In this document: one piece after another, positions 56,263-63,802 of the stretch
Position numbering within the stretch: position 1 is the stretch's first letter
Layout of the letters: each line of letters starts with the position of its first letter
DNA from: SZUA-442 sp963759175
Lineage (GTDB): Bacteria > Actinomycetota > Acidimicrobiia > Spongiisociales > UBA5794
Direction of reading: 5' to 3'
Length of the DNA: 64,000 bases
Assembly (NCBI GenBank): GCA_963759175.1
Contig: CAVWXP010000015.1
Span: 310,001 to 374,000, forward strand
Translations under genes and position numbers: made by a program
The notes under the pieces: model-generated
What the model saw: the letters and a program-made list of their open reading frames with translations, nothing else
What the model was told of the DNA's origin: nothing
Databases searched by the model: none

Positions 56263-57525
56263 TCAGATCGCCTCGAGGGCGGCGGTCAGATCGCAGATGA
56301 GGTCGTCGGGATCCTCGACGCCGATCGATAGGCGAACGAGGGAATCGGTGATACCGAGATGGTTCCGTTCCACGGGATCGACGCCCGCATGTGTCATCGA
56401 CGCCGGGTGTTGGATCAGGCTCTCGGTGCTGCCGAGGCTCACGGCGAGGTGGACCAGTGCGAGGGCATCGAGGAAGCGGAATGCTCCTGCCTCGTCGGCG
56501 TCGAGCCAGACGGAGATCATCGATCCGGGGCCGAGACATTGGGAGGCGTAGATGTCGTAGCCATCATCGGACTCCGCGAGGAGCCCGAGGTATCCGACCG
56601 CAGCAACCTTCGGGTGGTCCTCGAGGAACCTCGCGACATGTTCGGCGCTCTCGCGCTGGCGGCGCATCCGCAGTGCCAGTGTCTCGAGGCTCCGCATGAG
56701 CAGCCATCCCGTGTGGGGCGTCGCCATCGTTCCGAGGATCGTCCGTGTCTCGGCGATGCGACCCATGAGGTCGTGCGAGCCGAGTGCCGCACCGGCGATG
56801 AGGTCGGAGTGTCCCCCGATGAACTTCGTCGCCGAGTACAGGACGATGTCGGCTCCGTGGTCGAGCGGCTGTTGCCACAACGGACCGAGGAACGTGTTGT
56901 CGACGGCAACGGGGATCGGGTGGTCGTCCGTCGATCGGGCATCGGCGAAGGCTCGTGCCTCGGCGATCGAGAACAGGTCGTTCGTCGGGTTCGCCGGTGT
57001 CTCGATGAGGATGAGGGCCACGGGATCATCGCCGATCGCCTCGTCGAGGTCGGCGATCCTCGTTCCTGGGTCCCAGGTCACGGTGCGGAACCCCATGCCG
57101 GGCAGGATGTGATGGAGCAGGTGATCCGTGCCCCCGTAGACCGGCGCCGAGTGGATCACCACCGATCCCGGTTGCAGGAACGTCAGGATGGTCGTCGAGA
57201 TCGCAGCCATGCCGGAGGCGAAGACGAGTCCGGCCTCGGCGCGGTCCCACAGGGTCAGGCGCTGCTCGAGGATCTCGAGGTCCGGGTTGTTGAGGCGGGA
57301 GTAGATGAGGCCCCTGCTCTCGCCCTCGTCGGCCTCGGCGAGGCCGTAGGCGAGCTCGAAGTAGCGCTTCCCTTCGGCGGCCGTGGCGAACGTGAACGTC
57401 GAGGTCTGGAAGATCGGGCTCTTGAGGGCACCCTCGGACCATTCCGGGTGGTATCCGTAGCCCATCATGAGGCTCTCCGGCGAGAGCTCCCGGTCCCCGA
57501 TGGCGTGTGTGTACTCGTCGGGCAT
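56263..57525 (-). CDS. Cys/Met metabolism PLP enzyme (cystathionine gamma-synthase/methionine gamma-lyase type)
   Basis: The 420-residue fold-type-I enzyme has IYSRLNNPDLEILEQRLTLW, ASGMAAISTTIL, PVYGGTDHLL, LIETPANPTNDL, VDNTFLGPLWQQPLDHGADI, and the PLP lysine in YSATKFIGGHSD. The SLGSTESLIQHPASMTHAGV end is typical of gamma-lyases and synthases. Whether it cleaves methionine (methanethiol release) or makes cystathionine is not decidable by eye. ATG 57525 has GAGGAGG upstream. It is divergent from an Lrp regulator, as mdeA is from mdeR in Pseudomonas putida. Confidence 0.88.
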   Translation of the reverse strand: MPDEYTHAIGDRELSPESLMMGYGYHPEWSEGALKSPIFQTSTFTFATAAEGKRYFELAYGLAEADEGESRGLIYSRLNNPDLEILEQRLTLWDRAEAGLVFASGMAAISTTILTFLQPGSVVIHSAPVYGGTDHLLHHILPGMGFRTVTWDPGTRIADLDEAIGDDPVALILIETPANPTNDLFSIAEARAFADARSTDDHPIPVAVDNTFLGPLWQQPLDHGADIVLYSATKFIGGHSDLIAGAALGSHDLMGRIAETRTILGTMATPHTGWLLMRSLETLALRMRRQRESAEHVARFLEDHPKVAAVGYLGLLAESDDGYDIYASQCLGPGSMISVWLDADEAGAFRFLDALALVHLAVSLGSTESLIQHPASMTHAGVDPVERNHLGITDSLVRLSIGVEDPDDLICDLTAALEAI

Positions 57526-57581
57526 GGACGCCTCCTCACCGCAGGGGTGAACGAACCAACATGTCTGGTACCTAGTATCGG

Positions 57582-57597
57582 ATTGTCTGCACACAAT
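57582..57597. promoter_or_regulatory. putative Lrp-type operator palindrome
   Basis: ATTGTCTGCACACAAT is a near-perfect palindrome (14 of 16 positions) between the divergent PLP enzyme and lrp genes, 30 nt from the lrp start. The ATTGT/ACAAT arms resemble Lrp-type half-sites. Confidence 0.55.
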
Positions 57598-57626
57598 GTG
57601 GTGGTGAACCGAAGGAGATTCGAGCA

Positions 57627-58121
57627 ATGGCAAGTATCGGCGAACTCGATGCGACAGACCGCAGGTTGGTCGCCCTCCTCCAGAAGGATGGTCGGCTCTC
57701 GAACAAGTCCCTGGCAGCCGCAGCCGGGATCGCACCGTCCACCTGCTCCGAGCGGGTCCAGCGCATGCGGGATGCGGGTGTGTTCCGGGGATTCCATGCC
57801 GATGTCGATCCCGGAGCCCTCGGCATCGGCTTGCAGGCCCTCGTGACGGTTCGCCTCCGTCGCCACGCCGAGGATCTGGTCGAGCGCTTCTGGGAACACA
57901 CGGACGCCATGGTCGAAGTGGTGGCGGTGTATCACCTCTCGGGCGGGAACGACTTCTTGTGCCATGTCGTGGTCGAGGGCGCCGATCACCTCAGGGAGGT
58001 GGCGGTGAGTGGGTTCACGAGCCTTCCCGAGGTGGCCCACATCGAGACGTCGATCATCTTCGACCACCGGGCGAAGGGTGGCTTCCCTGATCTGGTGGGC
58101 CGCTCTGCGGCGGTACGCTGA
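57627..58121 (+). CDS. Lrp/AsnC family transcriptional regulator
   Basis: The 164-residue protein has an AsnC HTH (LDATDRRLVALLQKDGRLSN, KSLAAAAGIAPSTCSERV) and an RAM ligand-binding domain (VAVYHLSGGNDFLCHVVVEG with the Gly-rich loop). It likely senses an amino acid, and the divergent arrangement makes the PLP enzyme/tpl operon the obvious target. ATG 57627 follows GAAGGAGA. Confidence 0.9.
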   Translation: MASIGELDATDRRLVALLQKDGRLSNKSLAAAAGIAPSTCSERVQRMRDAGVFRGFHADVDPGALGIGLQALVTVRLRRHAEDLVERFWEHTDAMVEVVAVYHLSGGNDFLCHVVVEGADHLREVAVSGFTSLPEVAHIETSIIFDHRAKGGFPDLVGRSAAVR

Positions 58122-58149
58122 ACGTCGATCGAGATTCGAGGGGGCACGC

Positions 58150-58557
58150 GTGTTCAGGGTCGGCCTGGCCATCATCGTGATCGGATTCGTCATCCAGATG
58201 TTCTCGGGCTACACGTATACGGTGGCCACGCCCGATGCGTGCCCCGACGAGTGGGATGGTGAGGGCGTCACCTCGACCGAGATCCTCGATGCCGAGGGCA
58301 ACGTGGCCGGATACTGGTGCCTGGTCCAGGGCTCCTTCACCCAGGACAACCGACCGACGTTTCAGAACATCCCGGTGGGTGAACGCAGCGGCTATTCCTC
58401 GTGGTACGGCTTCGGCGTGATGTTCATCGGCGGCATCGTGCTCGCGGCGGGCATCCTTCGCGATCGCCAGCGTGTCGGTGCCGGCGGCGCGGAGGATTCC
58501 GGCGAGGCTCCCGAGGACGGACCCGGGGACGAGGGAGATGCCCATGGACTTCGATGA
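58150..58557 (+). CDS. two-helix membrane protein, unknown
   Basis: The 135-residue protein has an N-terminal helix (VGLAIIVIGFVIQMFSGYTY), a short extracellular loop with two cysteines (PDACPDEWDG, GYWCLVQGS) that may form a disulphide, a C-terminal helix (GFGVMFIGGIVLAAGIL) and an acidic tail. GTG 58150 follows GAGGGG. It overlaps the next gene by 14 nt. Confidence 0.72.
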   Translation: MFRVGLAIIVIGFVIQMFSGYTYTVATPDACPDEWDGEGVTSTEILDAEGNVAGYWCLVQGSFTQDNRPTFQNIPVGERSGYSSWYGFGVMFIGGIVLAAGILRDRQRVGAGGAEDSGEAPEDGPGDEGDAHGLR

Positions 58558-59143
58558 CGTCGTCAGGAGGCGGCGCAGTGTGCGGCACTACCGGAGGGAC
58601 ATACCCGATGCCGCGACGGTCAACCGGATCATCGACGTGGCGCGGCGTGCGCCAACAGCGGGCTTCGCCCAGGGCGTCGACTTCCTCGTGCTCGATGATC
58701 CCGGCCCCGTCGCCGAGTTCTATGCGCTCACACATCCCGAGGGTGCCGACATCCCCGACGATGTCCTCGCAGCGCGCCCACCGTGCGTGATCGTCGTGTG
58801 GTCCGATCCCCTGCGCTACATCGCGCGGTACTCCGAGGGGGACAAGATCGCTTTCGGACTCGACGACCCGGATCGTTGGTTGGTGCGATTCTGGGACATC
58901 GACGCCGCGATGGCGGCCATGCAGCTCCAGTTGGCGGCGGTGAACGAGGGCGTCGACACCTGGTTCTTCGGCATCTCGGCGGGCGAGGCCGACGTGCGGC
59001 GACGATTCGCCGTCCCCGACGACCGGAACCTCATCGGCGTCGTCGGCCTCGGCTACCGGTCAGATGATGAGCGACCCATCGGGTCCGGCACGAAGCGTCG
59101 ACGCCGGCCGTTGCCCGAACAGCTGCATCGCAACTCGTGGTGA
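58544..59143 (+). CDS. nitroreductase family protein
   Basis: The 199-residue FMN protein has FDDVVRRRRSVRHYRRDIPD, ARRAPTAGFAQGVDF and IDAAMAAMQLQLAAVNEGVD, then VVGLGYRSDDERP. It is one of two nitroreductase-fold proteins in the window and differs from the deiodinase-like one. ATG 58544 was chosen over ATG 58538 because GAGGGA then sits at 7-8 nt. Substrate unknown. Confidence 0.86.
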   Translation: MDFDDVVRRRRSVRHYRRDIPDAATVNRIIDVARRAPTAGFAQGVDFLVLDDPGPVAEFYALTHPEGADIPDDVLAARPPCVIVVWSDPLRYIARYSEGDKIAFGLDDPDRWLVRFWDIDAAMAAMQLQLAAVNEGVDTWFFGISAGEADVRRRFAVPDDRNLIGVVGLGYRSDDERPIGSGTKRRRRPLPEQLHRNSW

Positions 59144-59161
59144 CCGCCGATCCGACCTCGT

Positions 59162-59764
59162 TCAGGCGAGGGGGGATCCGGCGAACGGCGTGTTGAACCG
59201 CAGGCACCACACCATCATGAACCGGTGGATCTCGGGGTCGTACTCGGCTGGCAGGGTGTAGTTCTGCCCTCCCACGTTGCCCTTGATCTTGCCGAGGTCG
59301 ATGTACGACTCCGGGATCCCTCCCGTGTAGTCGTCGTCCTCGAGGAGCCAGACGAACAGGTCCGGACCGTTCTGGATGTCGGTGTCGTCCTCGAACCGGA
59401 GGACGAAGTCGCCATCGAGTTCGTAGACGGTGGCCGTACCCTCGGCGCTGTGGTCGATGCCGAAGATCTGGCCGGTCGAGATCGCCACCGGACCGCTTGG
59501 CTCGGTTGTCGTGGTCGTGGTGGGCTCCGGTTCGGTGGTCGTCGTGGACTCGCCCTCGGGCGCCGTCGTCACGGTCGTCGGAGGCACGGTCGTCGTCGTG
59601 GTCGTCTCGGTCGCCGCCTGATCGGTCGGGAAGGCATCGGTGAGTGACTCGTCCACCACGTCGTCGATGAAGAGCTTGTCCGGTCGGAACGCCAGGAAGG
59701 CGAGCACTACCACGACGAGGCCAACGCCGATGATCGGCCATTTGAAGCGTTTGATCAGGTCCAT
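59162..59764 (-). CDS. membrane-anchored DM13-domain protein
   Basis: The 200-residue protein has an N-terminal helix (WPIIGVGLVVVVLAFLAF), a Thr/Glu-rich linker (residues 50-90, repeated TTTT and TTEPE) and a DM13-like domain (GTATVYELDGDFVLRFEDDT, LFVWLLEDDDY, and the ending FMMVWCLRFNTPFAGSPL with the conserved Cys). DM13 domains are thought to bind haem or transfer electrons outside the cell; this is family knowledge. Confidence 0.83.
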   Translation of the reverse strand: MDLIKRFKWPIIGVGLVVVVLAFLAFRPDKLFIDDVVDESLTDAFPTDQAATETTTTTTVPPTTVTTAPEGESTTTTEPEPTTTTTTEPSGPVAISTGQIFGIDHSAEGTATVYELDGDFVLRFEDDTDIQNGPDLFVWLLEDDDYTGGIPESYIDLGKIKGNVGGQNYTLPAEYDPEIHRFMMVWCLRFNTPFAGSPLA

Positions 59765-59970
59765 GATTCAGTGGTCTCCCGGTCTGCGAGTCCTCGTTGA
59801 ACGCACAGTTCACCAGCGATCCTTCCCTACCGGAGCCATGTTCCGCCTTTGTTCACCGTCGGTGCCATGCCGCATCGTTCGTGGGCGGTCTCACGATCGT
59901 GAACGTCGCTCGATCGTGCCACAAGCTCGGTCTGCACGACCCTTGCAGCTGCGATCCGAGCGCTGCAATG

Positions 59971-59996
59971 ACGGGTTGAGATCACAGCCGTTATGC
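59971..59996. repeat. left flanking repeat of the cassette-like block
   Basis: A 26-bp sequence starting ACGGGTTGAGATCACAGCCG and ending TTATGC, repeated with two changes at 63683-63708. It shares the GCCG(T/A)TATG half of the CATA palindromes. The gene starting at 60022 follows 25 nt later. Confidence 0.8.
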
Positions 59997-60021
59997 GCCG
60001 GTCGTAGGTGATACTGATGCG

Positions 60022-60879
60022 ATGCCTGCGAGAGCGTTGACCAAGGATCAGTGGTCCGGCCTCGACTTCCATGACGTCGTCGAGTCCGGCAGCGGTTGGC
60101 AATCACGCGTCTTCTCAGCGAAGTCAGGCAACCAGAGGTTTGCCGTGAAGCTCACGCAGGCCGAGTTGGTGGACAGAGATGTCCTGGAGCGCAGGATGGC
60201 AATGGTTGCCGAACTCGCAGCGTTGGACTGTTCAGTCGTTGCTCCAGCACTTGTGGGAGACAGGCTCGTGCTTCCGTTCGGCGACTGGTTGATAACAGCG
60301 ACGTCATATGTCGAAGGCGAACGAGTTGACCACTCCAGATCTGTTGCGGGCACTCTTCTTGGTGCAACATTGGCCGGACTCCATCGATCCATGCGGCAAC
60401 TCCCGACGGTGAGGCTTCCGCGAGTCGCTGCGCTGGTGGCTGGTTCTACTGACCGTTGGGCCACGACGACGTCTGACCAGATCCTCCATGGAGACCTCTC
60501 AGCATCGAATACGGTGCTGACTCCGCAAGGTCTTCGAGTGCTGGACTTCGACGACTGTGGCTATGGACCCATCGAATTCGACGTTGCGAACTCGCTCTAT
60601 ATGGTGATGTTCGACACATGGTCCAACGGTCGCCCACAATCGCAGTACGCAGACTTCAGGGCTGCGTTCACTTCGAGCTACTCCGAAGCCGCGGGCCGCG
60701 AGGTCGCCGCGTCGGCCATCGACCCGCTGATAGCGGTTCGGGTCATGGCCTTGAAGCAATGGATTAGCGACCCGGCTACAGCACCGATTGGAATCAGGAA
60801 CTCATCGCCAGAGTGGATCGAAACCCTGCACCGCTTCGTTCGTGAGTGGGACAACCAAGGACACTCGCCGACCCAATAG
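60022..60879 (+). CDS. aminoglycoside phosphotransferase family kinase
   Basis: The 285-residue protein has the APH fold: AVKLTQAELVDRDVLERRM, the catalytic LHGDLSASNTVL and metal-binding LDFDDCGYG. Residues around the Brenner motif are intact, so it could be active. The substrate may be an antibiotic, but choline, homoserine or other metabolites are equally possible. GC content appears lower than that of the core genes. A CATA-type repeat starts 14 nt after the stop. Confidence 0.85.
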   Translation: MPARALTKDQWSGLDFHDVVESGSGWQSRVFSAKSGNQRFAVKLTQAELVDRDVLERRMAMVAELAALDCSVVAPALVGDRLVLPFGDWLITATSYVEGERVDHSRSVAGTLLGATLAGLHRSMRQLPTVRLPRVAALVAGSTDRWATTTSDQILHGDLSASNTVLTPQGLRVLDFDDCGYGPIEFDVANSLYMVMFDTWSNGRPQSQYADFRAAFTSSYSEAAGREVAASAIDPLIAVRVMALKQWISDPATAPIGIRNSSPEWIETLHRFVREWDNQGHSPTQ

Positions 60880-60892
60880 CCACCCCTTCCAC

Positions 60893-60904
60893 GCATATGT
60901 GCCG
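60893..60904. repeat. CATATGTGCCG repeat half-copy
   Basis: GCATATGTGCCG, the left part of the repeat; the right arm is replaced by CGACTAG. It sits between two convergent kinase genes, 14 and 12 nt from their stops. Confidence 0.7.
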
Positions 60905-60915
60905 CGACTAGCGGG

Positions 60916-61794
60916 TCAGAACAGTCGAATCTGGTCCAGCGCAATTCTCGCCATGGCAGCGAAGTCGGGGTTGGAGTCTGCGTAGTACGGAATCGCTGCG
61001 ACCGTCATGTAGAGTGCCCATCCCATGCCACGTGTCCATTGCGCTTCGTCGGGTTGGATGGTGTCACGGAAGGTCGCTCGGCTGTCAGCATCGAACATCC
61101 ACCACGCCGCGATGAGGTCGCTCGATGGATCTCCGACGCCGCATCCCTCGAAGTCGATGACGGCGACGACGTCGCCATCTCGTGCGAGCAGGTTGCCGGA
61201 GTGGAGGTCACCGTGGTACCAGGTCGGCGGACCATCCCATTCGGGTGCGGCAAGACAAGCCTCCCATAGCTGGAGTATCTCTGTCCGGTCTCTGTTGTCG
61301 GGGAATCGGGTGAGATAGTGGCGGAGCGCCGAATCTCTCGACGCAAGCCCCCTTCCTCGGCTGTTGCCATCGGGTGCGTCGTCCGTGCTGATATCTCGCA
61401 AGGCGAGGACGAACTCGCCCAGCCGTGTCGCCGCACCAGAAGTATCCGACAGAGACGAAGGGACAGCGTTCTCTCCGTCAATCCAGCCAAGGACAGACCA
61501 TGGCGACGGATACTCGTCGGTCGGTGCACCGAGGGCTAGGTACTCAGGAATCTCCAACGGGACCGTAGGAGCGATCTCAGGGAGCCAGCGGGACTCCCTG
61601 AGTGGACCGTCTTTGAAGTCCTCATGACGAGGCAGGCGCACCAGCATGTCGTTGCCAAGCCGATAGGCCACGTTCACTGTGCCTGCGGTGTCGAGTCGGC
61701 GCAGCGACAGATGTGACCACTCCGGCATCTGGCGAGCTATCAGGCCAGCCACCAACTCATCATCAATCCGGAACTCCCCGTCGTGCAGCGCCAT
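60916..61794 (-). CDS. aminoglycoside phosphotransferase family kinase
   Basis: The 292-residue APH protein has YRLGNDMLVRLPRHEDFKDG, the catalytic WYHGDLHSGNLLA and VIDFEGCGVGDPSSDLIAAW. It is unrelated in detail to the kinase at 60022, so this is not a tandem duplication. ATG 61794 is the start. The two kinases are convergent with only 36 nt between stops. Confidence 0.87.
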   Translation of the reverse strand: MALHDGEFRIDDELVAGLIARQMPEWSHLSLRRLDTAGTVNVAYRLGNDMLVRLPRHEDFKDGPLRESRWLPEIAPTVPLEIPEYLALGAPTDEYPSPWSVLGWIDGENAVPSSLSDTSGAATRLGEFVLALRDISTDDAPDGNSRGRGLASRDSALRHYLTRFPDNRDRTEILQLWEACLAAPEWDGPPTWYHGDLHSGNLLARDGDVVAVIDFEGCGVGDPSSDLIAAWWMFDADSRATFRDTIQPDEAQWTRGMGWALYMTVAAIPYYADSNPDFAAMARIALDQIRLF

Positions 61795-61908
61795 CTGGCT
61801 CCTCAGGAATCCTCAGAGCGTAGGCGACCCACACCAGTCTGCCCACAACCTGCAGGCGCGATGACATGGGTGGTAGGGCACCCACCAATCGGGTGATGCT
61901 TGGCCGCC

Positions 61909-61924
61909 CATATGTGCCGATATG
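61909..61924. repeat. CATATGTGCCGATATG repeat copy
   Basis: Full 16-bp copy, identical to 23847-23862. It lies between the divergent starts of the kinase (61794) and the OmdA gene (61958). Confidence 0.8.
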
Positions 61925-61957
61925 TGCGCGTCCTGCCGCGTTGCCTATGGTGCCCAG

Positions 61958-62194
61958 ATGGTGCGACGACCGGTACAACCGATGCCTGATCATGTGAGAA
62001 ATGAACTCGAAGCGGCAGGCGTGGTGGACGAATATCGGGCTCGTCCGTTCTACCAGCGCAACGACTACCTCTCCTGGATCGGGCGAGCCAAGAAGCCCGA
62101 GACGCAACGCAAACGACTCCTGCAGATGCTCGATGAGCTGAAACAGGGAGGCATCTACATGGGCATGGACCACTCCGCAAGCGCCAAGGACTGA
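61958..62194 (+). CDS. stand-alone OmdA (YdeI-like) domain
   Basis: The 78-residue protein contains only the OmdA-type helix pair: ARPFYQRNDYLSWIGRAKKP followed by ETQRKRLLQMLDELKQGG, ending YMGMDHSASAKD. Larger YdeI proteins, such as the one at 25820, carry it as a C-terminal part. ATG 61958 was chosen; an upstream in-frame ATG at 61922 overlaps the repeat. Linked to bacteriocin protection in the literature; role here unknown. Confidence 0.75.
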   Translation: MVRRPVQPMPDHVRNELEAAGVVDEYRARPFYQRNDYLSWIGRAKKPETQRKRLLQMLDELKQGGIYMGMDHSASAKD

Positions 62195-62218
62195 CCCAAA
62201 CTGCAACTCCCGATCGAC

Positions 62219-62234
62219 CACATGTGCCGTCATG
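62219..62234. repeat. CACATGTGCCGTCATG repeat copy
   Basis: Variant copy with arms CACAT/TCATG. It contains the stop codon (62230-62232) of the minus-strand gene on its right. Confidence 0.7.
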
Positions 62235-62520
62235 GACGCGACGACTGCTGGCGGCACAGGCTTTCTGCCGTGAGCCTGAGATCCCGCGAGTCGGTCACAG
62301 CGAGCAGCGCTGCCTTCACGAGCCCGTCGATTGTCGCACCGCTCACCGTGAGCATGTCATCGACAACGCCCTGGGGTGGTGACACTTCTCCGTAGCAGTC
62401 GTGCCACGCGAGCTCGGTGACGTCGAGCAGGTCAAGGGCGACAGGTGCCAAATCGGGGCCAAAGGTGGCGAGAAACTGGGGTGTTCGTTCCTTACGTCTC
62501 TCTGCCCGTCCAACTGCCAT
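62230..62520 (-). CDS. hypothetical protein between two repeats
   Basis: The 96-residue protein (ERRKERTPQFLATFGPDLAP, VALDLLDVTELAWHDCYGEV, VKAALLAVTDSRDLRLTAES) is probably all-helical. I know no family. The stop lies inside the repeat at 62219-62234. ATG 62520 was preferred to upstream starts because conserved-looking sequence begins there. Confidence 0.55.
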   Translation of the reverse strand: MAVGRAERRKERTPQFLATFGPDLAPVALDLLDVTELAWHDCYGEVSPPQGVVDDMLTVSGATIDGLVKAALLAVTDSRDLRLTAESLCRQQSSRP

Positions 62521-62557
62521 GCGATCATTGTGCCAAATCCGCGATGCTGGGGCCACC

Positions 62558-62573
62558 CACATGTGCCGATATG
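62558..62573. repeat. CACATGTGCCGATATG repeat copy
   Basis: Copy in a wider near-palindrome with arms ACCCACAT and ATATGGGT (62555-62576). Confidence 0.75.
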
Positions 62574-62591
62574 GGTAGGCAGAAAGTGCGT

Positions 62592-62987
62592 CTAGGCAGG
62601 TGCTTGTTGGATCACGTACGTGTTCCCATCAGGTGCGTCGAGGAAGAACCATCCATAGCCCTCCAGCGCAGGATCGTCGAACGCATCCTGTGCCCAGACC
62701 ACTGCGCTCACTTCGATTCCGGCGTCTCTGACTTCTTCGTGTGCCGTTGTTAGGTCTGCGACGGTGAACGCAACCATTGCATCGACTCCCGTGGGTATCA
62801 GTCGCTCATCGCTGAAGTCCGGGGCGTACACCTCAACGAAATCGAACTGACCGGTTGGCAGTTGGAGGATTGCCCAGTTTGGGTCGTCTCGCAGGACATC
62901 GAGATTGAGTACATCTCGGAAGAACGCGGTCGTTGATTCAACGTTCGAGGTACGGACTCCAACGAACCCGACTCTGAGTACTTCCAT
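62592..62987 (-). CDS. VOC family protein
   Basis: The 131-residue protein has the VOC pattern: RVGFVGVRTSNVESTTAFFR, FDFVEVYAPDFSDERL, and the ending GYGWFFLDAPDGNTYVIQQA. It is not related closely to the VOC protein at 26434. The stop is 19 nt from the repeat at 62558. Substrate unknown; resistance-type VOC proteins (bleomycin, fosfomycin) are possible but not supported by specific residues. Confidence 0.83.
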   Translation of the reverse strand: MEVLRVGFVGVRTSNVESTTAFFRDVLNLDVLRDDPNWAILQLPTGQFDFVEVYAPDFSDERLIPTGVDAMVAFTVADLTTAHEEVRDAGIEVSAVVWAQDAFDDPALEGYGWFFLDAPDGNTYVIQQAPA

Positions 62988-63045
62988 GGGGTGCCTCCTA
63001 GGTCACCTGAAGCTAGCGGAACCATCAACCAGCTTCCGATGGCTC

Positions 63046-63063
63046 GCATATTGCCGTTATGGG
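63046..63063. repeat. GCATATTGCCGTTATGGG repeat copy
   Basis: Variant copy with CATA/TATG arms, one base shorter in the loop. It shares GCCGTTATG with the left flanking repeat at 59971. Confidence 0.7.
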
Positions 63064-63107
63064 CGGCCCAGGAGAGAATTGATGCCCCGGACTGCCATCT
63101 AGGGCCG

Positions 63108-63536
63108 TCAGCGCTTCAGCCTTGACCCGACAGCACCGGACTGGCGCATGTTGACCGCCCGCACCCGGGTCAGGTTGACCGTCACGACGATGCGGCGTTC
63201 ACCGGGACGGTCCCTGTCGCGCAAATCGTTGTCGTACTTCGCGCCGAGTTGATCAGCGAAGACGTAGTCGTCGTCTGGTTCCACCATGGCATCACCACGC
63301 AACTCGAGATAGCGGGCCCAATCCCCCGGGTCCTGAATATGCATAGCGACCTTCGGGTTGGCGACCATGTTCTTTGCCTTCTGCCGCGTGGCGTTGACCG
63401 ACAACTGCACGGTGCCGTCGGGTGACGCGAGGAACCACACCGTCGACAACTGCGGTCGACCGCTGGCGCCAACGGTGGCCAGCGTGGCGTACCAAGCATC
63501 CAGCAGATCGTGATGGGTCTCGGGGATCTCAGGCAT
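63108..63536 (-). CDS. PPOX-class (F420 or FMN) split-barrel protein
   Basis: The 142-residue split-barrel protein has LLDAWYATLATVGASGRPQL, STVWFLASPDGTVQLSVN, MVANPKVAMHIQDP and LELRGDAMVEPD. It fits the pyridoxamine 5'-phosphate oxidase-like actinobacterial families that bind F420 or FMN. ATG 63536 is preceded by AGGAGG. Last gene of the repeat-delimited block. Confidence 0.83.
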   Translation of the reverse strand: MPEIPETHHDLLDAWYATLATVGASGRPQLSTVWFLASPDGTVQLSVNATRQKAKNMVANPKVAMHIQDPGDWARYLELRGDAMVEPDDDYVFADQLGAKYDNDLRDRDRPGERRIVVTVNLTRVRAVNMRQSGAVGSRLKR

Positions 63537-63682
63537 CGAACCTCCTTTTCGGCCGTCCAAGACCCTAGCCAACCGACGGATGCGGTCCATAGCGTTCACG
63601 CGTCGGCGGCGCGACGGCCAAGACGTCACTCTGCGAACCAGCCGCGCTCATCCGTGCGAATTCGGCAAGATCCACGGCTCCC

Positions 63683-63708
63683 ACGGGTTGAGATCACAAC
63701 CGCTATGC
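63683..63708. repeat. right flanking repeat of the cassette-like block
   Basis: 26 bp starting ACGGGTTGAGATCACAACCG and ending CTATGC. 24 of 26 positions match the copy at 59971-59996, in the same orientation, 3.7 kb away. Confidence 0.8.
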
Positions 63709-63802
63709 ACGATTGGATGGGGTCGCATCTTCGCCGACGTGAGCGGCGCGGCCGATGGGGACGGACTCCTAGGCTGAGCGTTCGTAGCGAAGAGGAGCAC
63801 TG

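Noticed and set aside
61922..62194. Longer start (61922) for the OmdA gene
   Set aside because: The extra residues MCASCRVAYGAQ lie over the repeat at 61909-61924 and are not part of the domain.
59971..63708. Classical class 1-type integron array
   Set aside because: The repeats lack the RYYYAAC and GTTRRRY boxes at attC distance, genes lie on both strands and no intI is in the window. Kept only as a cassette-like array of unknown type.
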